A stretch of DNA of 8,176 nt from Oscillospiraceae bacterium (GTDB taxonomy: Bacteria; Bacillota; Clostridia; Oscillospirales; Ruminococcaceae). This document shows positions 1 through 7,664 of this stretch, one piece after another. The notes beneath the pieces are model-generated. The model made no database searches and was not told where the DNA came from. It was given only the letters and a program-made list of their open reading frames with translations. Each line of letters opens with the position of its first letter. The stretch's first letter is position 1. Location of the stretch: positions 1 through 8,176 of the forward strand of contig JAHHTS010000097.1 in assembly GCA_020024475.1 (NCBI GenBank). Direction: 5' to 3'. A program made the position numbers and the translations under genes.

Positions 1-1
1 A

Positions 2-52
2 CTTTGGCAAGTTTTTGATGAAATAGAGATGCGTTATAGAGATTCTTTGTAG
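2..52 (+). CDS. 3' end of an unidentified upstream gene (partial)
   Basis: The second forward frame is open from the window edge and ends at a TAG at 50-52, giving LWQVFDEIEMRYRDSL. The other two forward frames stop after only five and seven codons. The acidic/basic helical tail is compatible with a real C-terminus, but 16 residues are too few to name a family. Transporters with an STN domain often follow a FecR-type anti-sigma gene. However, FecR-like C-termini as I remember them usually end in a short beta segment rich in Ile and Val, which this is not, so I do not call it a sigma regulator. A chance open frame remains possible. Confidence 0.35.
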   Translation, partial: LWQVFDEIEMRYRDSL

Positions 53-162
53 ATTGTAAAAAAATCATTCCTTTATTTTCTTTTTTTTTCTAAAAAATGT
101 CACACAAAACAGTTTTTCAAACGTTTTAGTATGTGAATTTTTAAAACTAATCTTACAAATTT
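53..162 (+). promoter_or_regulatory. leader of the susC-like operon, probable promoter region
   Basis: This 110-base AT-rich gap is the only space upstream of the four-gene operon large enough for its promoter. It contains a nine-T run at 81-89, preceded by an A-run at 59-64, which could form only a weak A/T hairpin. It also has two small palindromes, AAAACAGTTTT at 106-116 and AAACGTTT at 119-126. I see no good match to the Bacteroidota housekeeping -7 element TAnnTTTG. That would fit use of an alternative (ECF) sigma factor, as expected for an STN-type transporter, but this is inference from the absence of a motif. The ATG at 163 follows an A/T-rich stretch with no Shine-Dalgarno site, as is normal in this phylum. 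Confidence 0.35.
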
Positions 163-3100
163 ATGGAAAAAGAAAGAATATGTAAGCCTCTGAAGCGATT
201 TAGGAAGAGGCTTTGTCGTTTTAAAAAAGCGATTTATTTTTTGTATTGCTTATTATTTTTCAATTTTGAATTATTTGCGTATGGGAACATACAACATTTA
301 AAGATTACTTTAAATTTGAAAAATGCCAATTTAGAGGAATTGATAACAGCCGTAAAAAGCCAATGTGATGTCGGATTCATTTATGATTATTCGATAACAA
401 AAGACATTGATGGTATTACGATATCAGTTCAAAATGAAGATTTGAATAAAGCTTTGAATATCGCATTGCAAGGAACAGGTTTTTGTGCTGAGATTGAGAA
501 AAATACTATTATTGTAAGAACATTGCAGGTGCAAAAGCAAAATATTCAGGTACAAAAAATAAAGGGTAAGGTAATAGATAAAAACGGAAATCCATTGCCA
601 GGAGTGACAGTTGTTATTAAGGGAACTACTTTGGGATGTGTTACGGATGCAGAAGGTCGATTCGCATTGACCTTACCGGATGCAATAAATAAGACATTGT
701 TGTTTTCTTTTGTGGGTATGAAGACAGAGGAATATTTAATAAAGAAAATAGATGATCCGATTGTAGTTACGTTAGAAGAAAATACAGAGAGTTTGAATGA
801 AGTAGTCGTAACAGGTATTTATTCTCGTGACAAGAATAGTTTTACAGGTTCAGCCAATACTTATACTGCTGATGATTTAAAAATGATTGGTACGACCAAT
901 ATCATTCAAAGTTTGAAGACTCTGGATCCAGCAATGTTGGTAATGGAGAGCAAGCAATTCGGTTCAGACCCTAATAGAATGCCTACGATTGAAATTCGTG
1001 GTAAAACAAGTATTGCAGGCTTAAGCGCAGAATATGAAAGAGATCCGAACCAGCCTTTGTTTATATTGGATGGTGTTGAAACAACACTTTCAGTAATTAT
1101 GAACTTGAATATGGATCGTGTCGCCAGTGTTACTATTTTGAAAGATGCTGCCTCAACTGCCATTTATGGTTCTAAAGCTGCCAATGGAGTGGTTGTTGTA
1201 GAAACAAAAGCTCCAGAAGCAGGTCAGTTGAGAATTTCATATAATGGTAATTTTGGAATCCAATTTGCTGATTTGGCAGATTACAATTTGATGAATTCTG
1301 CTGAAAAATTGGAATTTGAAAGATTGGCAGGTCGCTATACACCTATTGATTTAGATACACATTGGGGATCTATAGCAATTAATAATCAGGATTATTTTAA
1401 GCGTTACAAGGAAGTATTGAGAGGAGTTGACACTTATTGGTTGAGAGAACCTTTGCGTACGGTGTTTAACCATAGACATAATTTGTATATTGATGGAGGA
1501 GATCAAGCAATGCGTTATGGTTTGGGTGTAAGTTATAATAATAATAATGGAGTGATGAAAGGTTCTGATAGAAGTGGAGTTTCTATGAATGTAGATTTGA
1601 TTTATAGACGTAAAACTTTTTTATTTTCTAATAAAGCATCTTTAGACATCTTGAATTCAGCTCGTGAACCATTAGCATTTTCTGAATTTGCGAAAGCAAA
1701 TCCATATTATAGAAAAACGTTGCCTAATGGAATTATTCCCATGTATTTGGAAGAAGGAGAAGAATTAGGGGATAAAAATGTTGTAAATCCTTTATATTCA
1801 TGGCATATAAAAAATACAAATGATACAAAAGATTTGCAATTGAGAAATAATTTTAATGCAGAGTGGACTCCTTTTTCCTCTTTGCGTTTGCGTGCCAGAA
1901 TCGGTATTACAAAAGGAATTACTAAAACCGAAACCTTTAAATCTCCGAGACATCCGGATTTTTTGAAAACGGAAAAATTAAAGAAAGGTTCTTTTGCACA
2001 AACACACAATGAAACCTTTTCATATGATGGAAGTGTAGATATTATTTTTGGTAAAATATTTAATAATACTCACCAATTAAACTTTGTCGGCGGTTGGTCA
2101 TTTAATGAAAATAAAAATGAATTATCGGGTTATAGCGTAATTGGTTTTAATGATGAATTTCATACAAACCCGACATTTTCTACCGGTTTTCAGGAAAATC
2201 AAAAGCCAACATACAGTAAATCCAGCAGACGTGCAACAAGTTTTTATATGAACATGAACTATTCCTATAAAAATCGGTATTTGATGGATTTTAACTTACG
2301 TGCTGACGGAGCTTCAGCGTTCGGTGCAAACAAATTGTTTTCTACTACTTGGGCTGTCGGTTTGGCATGGAATATCCATAATGAATCTTTTATAAAGAAT
2401 TTGGGATTTATCAATAATTTGAAAGTTCGTGCTTCAATCGGTAATCCCGGTAATCAGAATTTTGATGCTTATATAGCCCAAAAAACTTATTTGTATAATA
2501 TTGAATTACAAAACATGTTCGGTTCAAGTGCTTTGATTGATAAATTTGGTAATAAAAATTTGGAATGGCAGCGAACTTTAGATAAGAACATAGGTGTAGA
2601 TGTGACATTTTGGGATCATCGTATCCGTGGAAGTTATGATTATTTTTTTAAAGATACAGATCCGTTGTTGATTTCAATTAATGTAGCTCCTTCAACAGGA
2701 ACATTTTCTATATACTCTAATATAGGGCGTCAAATTTCTAGAGGATATACGGCTTCTTTAAGTGTTGTAGTATTGAAGAAGAAAGATTTGTCATGGAGTA
2801 TAAATTTAAATGCCCGCCATACACGTACTAAATATAAAAATATTGGAAATCACTTAGATGACTTAAATCAATGGGGTAGTTCTACTGTCTTGAACCGTTA
2901 TTATGAAGGAGCCAGTCCCGATGATTTGTGGGCTGTCCGTTCTTTGGGTATTGATCCGGCAACAGGGCGTGAAGTATTTTTGAAAAAGGATGGAACTCAG
3001 ACTTTTAAACATTCAAACTCAGATGAAGTGGTTGTCGGTTGTATTGTGCCTGATGTAGAAGGCGTTTTTGGAACATCTTTCTATTACAAAGGTTTTTCTG

Positions 3101-3507
3101 CTTCTTTGAATTTTCGTTATCGTTTTGGTGCACAAACTAAGGCTACGGCATTGTATAATAAAGTAGAGAATATTAAGAAAACTGATTTGAATGTAAATCA
3201 GGATAAACGTGCTTTACATGATCGTTGGAAAAAATCGGGTGACAAAGCTAAATTTAAGGCAATTACTGATTTGACTTCAACTCCGATTTCTTCAAGATTT
3301 ATTGTTACAGAAAACACATTTTCCGGAGAGTCAGTCTCTTTAGGATATGAAACAACAGCATCCTGGTTGAGATATGCAGGAGTGGAAGGTTTGACGATTC
3401 GAGCATATATGAATGATATTTTCAGAATATCTTCTTTTAAAGAAGAACGAGGAATAGATTATCCGTTTGCTCGTACGATTACATTTTCAGTGGGTATTAG
3501 ATTTTAA
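163..3507 (+). CDS. SusC/RagA-type TonB-dependent transporter with N-terminal STN signalling domain
   Basis: This is the outer-membrane channel that imports a SusD-captured ligand using TonB energy. The 1114 residues show a lysine/arginine-rich N-region (1-22), a hydrophobic signal core (about 23-38) and a plausible cleavage after AYG at 39-41. An STN domain follows (about 46-119), then a carboxypeptidase-regulatory-like beta domain (about 133-205, with GNPLPGVTVVIKGT), a TonB-box-like LNEVVVTGI (211-219) and the plug. The plug carries the SusC signatures PLFILDGV (298-305) and LKDAASTAIYGSKAANG (326-342). The rest is a 22-strand-type barrel ending in a C-terminal Phe (FSVGIRF). The length fits STN-bearing SusC proteins. 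No other in-frame Met lies before the signal core, so the start is secure. STN-bearing transporters normally pass a ligand-bound signal to an inner-membrane FecR anti-sigma and its ECF sigma factor, but neither gene is visible here. The substrate is unknown. Confidence 0.96.
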   Translation: MEKERICKPLKRFRKRLCRFKKAIYFLYCLLFFNFELFAYGNIQHLKITLNLKNANLEELITAVKSQCDVGFIYDYSITKDIDGITISVQNEDLNKALNIALQGTGFCAEIEKNTIIVRTLQVQKQNIQVQKIKGKVIDKNGNPLPGVTVVIKGTTLGCVTDAEGRFALTLPDAINKTLLFSFVGMKTEEYLIKKIDDPIVVTLEENTESLNEVVVTGIYSRDKNSFTGSANTYTADDLKMIGTTNIIQSLKTLDPAMLVMESKQFGSDPNRMPTIEIRGKTSIAGLSAEYERDPNQPLFILDGVETTLSVIMNLNMDRVASVTILKDAASTAIYGSKAANGVVVVETKAPEAGQLRISYNGNFGIQFADLADYNLMNSAEKLEFERLAGRYTPIDLDTHWGSIAINNQDYFKRYKEVLRGVDTYWLREPLRTVFNHRHNLYIDGGDQAMRYGLGVSYNNNNGVMKGSDRSGVSMNVDLIYRRKTFLFSNKASLDILNSAREPLAFSEFAKANPYYRKTLPNGIIPMYLEEGEELGDKNVVNPLYSWHIKNTNDTKDLQLRNNFNAEWTPFSSLRLRARIGITKGITKTETFKSPRHPDFLKTEKLKKGSFAQTHNETFSYDGSVDIIFGKIFNNTHQLNFVGGWSFNENKNELSGYSVIGFNDEFHTNPTFSTGFQENQKPTYSKSSRRATSFYMNMNYSYKNRYLMDFNLRADGASAFGANKLFSTTWAVGLAWNIHNESFIKNLGFINNLKVRASIGNPGNQNFDAYIAQKTYLYNIELQNMFGSSALIDKFGNKNLEWQRTLDKNIGVDVTFWDHRIRGSYDYFFKDTDPLLISINVAPSTGTFSIYSNIGRQISRGYTASLSVVVLKKKDLSWSINLNARHTRTKYKNIGNHLDDLNQWGSSTVLNRYYEGASPDDLWAVRSLGIDPATGREVFLKKDGTQTFKHSNSDEVVVGCIVPDVEGVFGTSFYYKGFSASLNFRYRFGAQTKATALYNKVENIKKTDLNVNQDKRALHDRWKKSGDKAKFKAITDLTSTPISSRFIVTENTFSGESVSLGYETTASWLRYAGVEGLTIRAYMNDIFRISSFKEERGIDYPFARTITFSVGIRF

Positions 3508-3518
3508 AAATAAAAATT

Positions 3519-5003
3519 ATGAATACTATATTAAAAATAAAAAGTCTATTGCTTGTTTTGATTTGCTTTAGCATGCTTTCTTGTGAGGATTGGCTACAAG
3601 TAAAATCAGAAGATAGAATTATGGAAAATAATCTCTATAATAATCAAGAGGGATTTATGACAGCTCTTAATGGTATTTATATTGATTTGATGAATCATAG
3701 CCTTTATGGTCAATCTTTGATTTTGCCTTTTGATATTATGGCTCAGTGTTATAATTGTCGTCAGGATGAACATGTATATAACGGTCTGGCAACTTATGAT
3801 CCGGGAGCCCGACAGAGTGCAGCGAGTAGTGGTATTTGGCAACGTGTTTATTTTTTACTGGCAAATATCAATACTTTATTGGAACACTGTGAAAGTGATC
3901 GCGGAGTTTTGAATGAACAATATTACCATGTAATAAAAGGTGAAGCTTTGGCATTACGTGCTATGCTGCATTTTGAGTTGTTTAGAATATATGGACCTAT
4001 TTATAGTGAAAATAAAGAAGTAGATTGTATTCCTTATGCAACTTCTTCTGATCCGGTGATGTTGCCTTTATCGAAAGCAAATGTTGTTGTGGAAAAAATT
4101 ATGAATGATTTGGCCGAAGCTGAGAATTTATTGAAAGGATATGATCCAGTGATTACAGAAGGTCCCCTTTTTAGTGATGAGGAGGGTGGAGTATCTAATG
4201 CAATGCGTTATAGACAAATTCGTTTAAATTATTATGCTGTTTTAGGTTTAACAGCTAGATCGGCCTTATATGTTGGCGATAAAGAAAAAGCTTTTAATTA
4301 TGCTTCAAAAGTCATTAAAGAAGCGCAAGAAGATAATGCTTGGTTTCCTTTTGTTACTCGAGAAGCAGCTACAACTTCAGGAGTAGAAGATAGAATATAT
4401 ATGACGGAGATATTGTTTGGTATGTATAATTTGCAGCGAACACAACGCTATTACGAAGCTTCATTCAGCAATAGTTTGGGAGAAACTACTGTATTGAGGG
4501 TTAATCCTGATATACAAAAGATTATTTATGAAGAGGATGTGAATGATTATCGTAATTCATATTGGTTTCAAGATATGACAGATCCAGATAACAATGAAAC
4601 CCGTCATTTTATAAAATACAAAGGAGAGAATAGATCTGGAGCAGAAAGTTCTAGTCCGAATCATTTTTATATGGTTCCGCTTATTCGTATTTCAGAGATG
4701 TATTATATAGCTGCAGAATGTTGTCCGGATCCGATAAAAGCCAGAGAATATCTGAATAAAGTACGTGTAGCTAGAAATATTGCTAATATTCCAGAAGGAG
4801 CAGAATTAATGCCTTATATTGAGAAAGAATATCGCAAGGAATTCATTGGAGAAGGGCAATTGTTTTGGCTTTATAAGCGTTTGTTCAAAAAAGAGATACC
4901 TTCAGGTACTAAAGAGGGTGAAATGATACCGATGGAAAAAAGTTTTTATTTATTTAGTTTACCACAATCAGAAATGGACTTCAGGGGAGAAAATCAAAAA
5001 TAG
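3519..5003 (+). CDS. SusD/RagB-family nutrient-binding outer-membrane lipoprotein
   Basis: This is the surface lipoprotein that caps the SusC channel and captures ligand. The 494 residues begin with a type II signal peptide whose lipobox MLSC places the lipidated Cys at 22, followed by EDWLQVK, a typical SusD mature start. Family landmarks are KGEALALRAMLHFELFRIYG (140-159), the TPR-type helices around 190-270, VPLIRISEMYYIAAE (386-400), YRKEFIGEGQLFWLYKRL (438-455) and the closing LPQSEMD (481-487). It starts 11 bases after the susC-like stop, so the pair is co-transcribed and probably translated in a fixed ratio. An oddity is the CYNC (CxxC) at 77-80 near the N-terminal region and a CC pair at 401-402. 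Their role, if any, is unknown. The ligand cannot be predicted from sequence. Confidence 0.95.
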   Translation: MNTILKIKSLLLVLICFSMLSCEDWLQVKSEDRIMENNLYNNQEGFMTALNGIYIDLMNHSLYGQSLILPFDIMAQCYNCRQDEHVYNGLATYDPGARQSAASSGIWQRVYFLLANINTLLEHCESDRGVLNEQYYHVIKGEALALRAMLHFELFRIYGPIYSENKEVDCIPYATSSDPVMLPLSKANVVVEKIMNDLAEAENLLKGYDPVITEGPLFSDEEGGVSNAMRYRQIRLNYYAVLGLTARSALYVGDKEKAFNYASKVIKEAQEDNAWFPFVTREAATTSGVEDRIYMTEILFGMYNLQRTQRYYEASFSNSLGETTVLRVNPDIQKIIYEEDVNDYRNSYWFQDMTDPDNNETRHFIKYKGENRSGAESSSPNHFYMVPLIRISEMYYIAAECCPDPIKAREYLNKVRVARNIANIPEGAELMPYIEKEYRKEFIGEGQLFWLYKRLFKKEIPSGTKEGEMIPMEKSFYLFSLPQSEMDFRGENQK

Positions 5004-5008
5004 AAGTT

Positions 5009-5821
5009 ATGAAAAGGAGTTTTTTTTATATTATAGAATTTGTAGTTTCACTTTTGCTGTTTTGGCGTTGTGAAAAGGAAATGATGGATTATGAAGGGAA
5101 ACCAGGTATTTATTTTGCTGTACAAACAATACCACCTTCTCAATATGGGGATTCTGAATTATTTGCTTATACGGATACCACTTTGTTGCCTTTTTCTGTA
5201 TTACTTACAGATGATACAACTTTAAATATTAAAGTTAGAGTGATGGGAGAGATCGTTGATTATGACCGGTATTTTAAAATTCATGTTGTGGATACAGCAA
5301 CGGATGCTGTTGTTGGAGAAGATTATGATGCATTGGAACAACAGTACGTAATCAAAAGCGGAGAAAGAGAAACATTTATTCCAATAACCGGACACAGACA
5401 ATCTAAAATGTTGGATACTATTTACTATTTGACATTGGAATTAGAAGCGAATGAGCATTTTGCTTTGCCTTTAAAATATTGGCGTCCTTTGGAACAAGAT
5501 TATACAGACAAGAATAAAATAATAGATGTCACTCGACATGTGATAGGTTTTAGTGATGGCATATATCAACCTAAGGCATGGATTTATAATTACCTTGGTA
5601 AATGTACTAGAAAAAAAATGAGTTTGATTTGTAGCATGTTTGGTTTGCAGCTTACGGATTTTGATAATTCAAATGAAATGACAATGAACAAACAAAAGGT
5701 ATTGGGCCAGAGTTTGGATCGTTATTTAAAGGATATGGATGAGAAAGGAGAGACTATTTATGAAGATGAGGTGGATAAAGATGGAAAGCCTGTAAAGATG
5801 ACTGTAGGTCCGTTAATTTAA
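5009..5821 (+). CDS. DUF4843-family lipoprotein
   Basis: The 270-residue protein has the pattern I recognise for DUF4843 proteins. A short signal peptide is followed by a Cys, then an acidic MMDYEGKPGIYF stretch (25-36) and a beta-rich body with LPFSVLL (60-66), IKVRVMGEIVDYDR (74-87), GEDYDALEQQYVIKSGE (103-119) and YYLTLELEANEHF (139-151). The C-terminal third is mixed and ends in a charged DEKGETIYEDEVDKDGK segment (244-260). This family regularly sits directly after susC/susD genes and is thought to be a surface accessory protein, but its biochemical function is not established to my knowledge. The gene starts 5 bases after susD and ends 12 bases before the next gene. The putative lipidation site, FWRC with Cys at 21, is poor because Arg at -1 is atypical. 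It may be a weak lipoprotein or a diverged signal. Confidence 0.85.
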   Translation: MKRSFFYIIEFVVSLLLFWRCEKEMMDYEGKPGIYFAVQTIPPSQYGDSELFAYTDTTLLPFSVLLTDDTTLNIKVRVMGEIVDYDRYFKIHVVDTATDAVVGEDYDALEQQYVIKSGERETFIPITGHRQSKMLDTIYYLTLELEANEHFALPLKYWRPLEQDYTDKNKIIDVTRHVIGFSDGIYQPKAWIYNYLGKCTRKKMSLICSMFGLQLTDFDNSNEMTMNKQKVLGQSLDRYLKDMDEKGETIYEDEVDKDGKPVKMTVGPLI

Positions 5822-5833
5822 TAATTTGTAAAA

Positions 5834-7390
5834 ATGGATATTATGAGAAATGTATTATATATAATTTTGTTGCTGACATTAGGTAATTGGATGTTTAGCA
5901 GTTGTTATAAAGACGAAGGGAATTATGATTATCATGAAATAAATGAAGTGATAATAGGAGACAAGGGTTTTGCCGATACTACTTATAATGTAACTGCTTT
6001 TGTTGATACTATTTTGATAAAGCCGGAAATTAGCTTTAAGATGAAAGAAAATAAAAATATAGTGTACGAATGGAAGCTAATTTCAGTTGCTGTAGGAAAC
6101 CGAAAAGAATATGCTCTAGGAAATGCTGCTGAATTGAATTTTCCGGTTGAATTATCTTCAGGGAATTATACTTTATATTTTAAAATAACGGATACGGTTA
6201 ATACAGTGGAATATTTGAAGATGGTTGGAGTCATTGTTCAAAATATTCAATCTTCTGGATGGATAGTATTAGGAGAGAATGATGAAGGCTTTATTCAAAT
6301 GGATATGGTATCTACAGTGAGAGATACTGTTATTTTAAAGAATATTTTGAAAGATAGCGGATGCCCTCCGTTGAAAAAACCGATAAACCTTTGGGTTATT
6401 GATAATTTTAATAAAAACATGACTCATGTATCAACAGGAGATGGTACTTATCTGATAGACAGAGAAAATTTTACTGGAGGAGAACATACTAATTATAAAT
6501 ATAGTTTTTATGATCCTACGGTTGTTGATGAATTTGTATTGAAGGATGCCTTACAAATAAAATACTTTGCCAGAATAGCTATTGTTGGGAGTAATTTATT
6601 CCACATAGGATCTTTGTTGGAGGGAGAAATTTTTGGACAGCCGGCAAATCATTATAAGGGTAATTATGATTTTTTTGCTGTAGGGGATAAAATAGGAGCA
6701 AATATAAAATCAAGGGCACAAAGTTTTGTTGTTTATAATGATACTGATAAACGTTTTGTAAAAATTGGTGGAGGTGGTGGAATGGGTTCCACAGACGGAT
6801 ATTGTGATTCATTGAATGATACACGGAATGATATTAATATTTTTTCTTGGAAACCGGGTTTAGACTATGTTACTACTATAAACTCTCGTTTTTTGAATGG
6901 TAATACCTATACAATACTAAAAGATGCGGAAAATGGTAAATATTATTTGTATAGTTATTGTATTGACAAACCTCTTTGGGGGACAGGTAATTTTTTTAAA
7001 AAATTGGGAAAATATGAAATAATAAATTGTCCTGAGTTTGAGAAGGCTCGTTTCTTTGGAGCGAGTGCTTTAAGAACGTTTTTGATTTATGCAACAGACT
7101 CTAAATTGTATGCATATGATTTTCAATCAGGTAAATTTAAACTAATAAAAGATTTTGGTACTCATGAAATTACTTGTATGTACTATGATTTGATTTTGGA
7201 AACTAGATCGGATTGTTTCTATATAGCTAGTTATGATCCATCTTTACCAGCTTCAACAGGAGGAACGATTACTAAATTTAAAGTAAATAATGATCCCAAT
7301 GACATCTCTATTGAGGCGATACCTGAATCTACCTGGACTGGTTTATGTAAGATTAAAAGTATTCAATATAAGAGAAGATACGGATTTTGA
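5834..7390 (+). CDS. PKD-like family lipoprotein
   Basis: The 518-residue protein opens with a type II signal peptide, lipobox FSSC with Cys at 24, then YKDEGNYDYHEINEV (25-39). This start is highly typical of PKD-like family lipoproteins found after susC/susD/DUF4843 genes. A PKD-like immunoglobulin-fold segment spans about 50-136, with YEWKL (78-82) and GNYTLYFKITD (110-120). From SGWIVLGENDEGFIQMDMV (141-159) to the end, repeated short beta segments with aromatic pairs suggest a propeller-like or other all-beta domain. This is inference, since I cannot model it. A Gly-rich loop, GGGGGMGSTDGYC, lies at 312-324. ATG codons at 5834 and 5843 could both start it. The first is annotated, and the second gives a signal peptide three residues shorter. 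It is the last secure gene of the operon. Its role, probably ligand binding at the cell surface, is unproven. Confidence 0.88.
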   Translation: MDIMRNVLYIILLLTLGNWMFSSCYKDEGNYDYHEINEVIIGDKGFADTTYNVTAFVDTILIKPEISFKMKENKNIVYEWKLISVAVGNRKEYALGNAAELNFPVELSSGNYTLYFKITDTVNTVEYLKMVGVIVQNIQSSGWIVLGENDEGFIQMDMVSTVRDTVILKNILKDSGCPPLKKPINLWVIDNFNKNMTHVSTGDGTYLIDRENFTGGEHTNYKYSFYDPTVVDEFVLKDALQIKYFARIAIVGSNLFHIGSLLEGEIFGQPANHYKGNYDFFAVGDKIGANIKSRAQSFVVYNDTDKRFVKIGGGGGMGSTDGYCDSLNDTRNDINIFSWKPGLDYVTTINSRFLNGNTYTILKDAENGKYYLYSYCIDKPLWGTGNFFKKLGKYEIINCPEFEKARFFGASALRTFLIYATDSKLYAYDFQSGKFKLIKDFGTHEITCMYYDLILETRSDCFYIASYDPSLPASTGGTITKFKVNNDPNDISIEAIPESTWTGLCKIKSIQYKRRYGF

Positions 7391-7449
7391 TTATTATTAA
7401 CTATCTAAATTTTGTTTATTCATGAAAAAATAATGAGTATTTTAAGTTT

Positions 7450-7457
7450 TATATTTG
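7450..7457 (+). promoter_or_regulatory. possible Bacteroidota -7 promoter element (TATATTTG)
   Basis: TATATTTG matches the Bacteroidota housekeeping consensus TAnnTTTG exactly. It would start transcription at about 7464, some 50 bases before the ATG at 7518 and about 150 before the ATG at 7616. No TTTG -33 element stands at the expected 19-21 base spacing. The nearest TTTG, at 7411-7414, is too far away. Such a motif arises easily by chance in AT-rich DNA. Confidence 0.25.
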
Positions 7458-7517
7458 TATGTGAAATTACCATAATCCACAATTGGAAATGGTCACTACT
7501 TTCTTATAGTAGAAAAT

Positions 7518-7664
7518 ATGTATTATAAAGTAGTATCTAAAAAAAGGTGTAATGTTTTCAATTCCATCTTTGTCATCTCCATGTATATTAGTCAAGGGGG
7601 GATCATGAATATAATATGCTTGTTTGTTGTGAACGTGTGTATAAAGTACGTTCTGGATGGTTAG
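7518..7664 (+). other. short open frame ahead of the G6 tract, possible N-terminal half of a frameshifted gene
   Basis: The frame runs from ATG 7518 to TAG 7662 and encodes 48 residues starting MYYKVVSKKRCNVF. It is open upstream to a stop at 7470-7472. Just over halfway through it crosses GGGGGG at 7596-7601. After the tract it becomes strongly hydrophobic and soon stops. Adding one G to the tract would connect its first 28 residues to the longer frame that follows. On its own it has no recognisable domain and is unlikely to be a gene. Confidence 0.2.
7596..7601 (+). repeat. G6 homopolymer at a possible frameshift point
   Basis: This is a run of six G in an otherwise AT-rich stretch. It lies five bases after the TAG (7589-7591) that limits the 105-codon frame on its 5' side, and inside the 7518-7664 frame. 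A seventh G would fuse the two frames through QGGDHEYNM. The tract could be a sequencing or assembly miscount, a fixed frameshift or a slippage site. The sequence alone cannot decide which. Confidence 0.4.

Noticed and set aside
53..90. Terminator of the upstream gene formed by the A-run and nine-T run
   Set aside because: The possible stem is almost entirely A/T with a large loop. The T-run may simply be leader DNA, so it is described only within the leader entry.
906..1163. Minus-strand open frame of 85 codons inside the transporter gene
   Set aside because: It lies entirely opposite the conserved plug region with the SusC signatures and has no domain of its own. It is a shadow of the real coding frame.
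1707..2009. Minus-strand open frame of 100 codons inside the transporter gene
   Set aside because: It is antisense to barrel strands, with no recognisable motif and no promoter. It is explained by the coding sequence on the plus strand.
3606..3912. Overlapping minus- and plus-strand short frames inside the susD-like gene
   Set aside because: Both sit in alternative phases of a clearly conserved SusD sequence and look like translation noise.
6579..6824. Minus-strand open frame of 81 codons inside the PKD-like gene
   Set aside because: It is rich in His, Gln and Tyr, which is typical of an antisense reading of AT-rich coding DNA. No domain is visible.
7457..7465. GTATGTGAA also found at 129-137 upstream of the transporter, considered as a shared regulatory motif
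   Set aside because: Many nine-base matches are expected by chance in a window of this size and composition, and the surrounding bases do not align.
7496..7512. Small hairpin CTACT/AGTAG with a seven-base loop
   Set aside because: It has only five base pairs, no T-run and no protein or RNA context. It is too weak to call a terminator or structured RNA.
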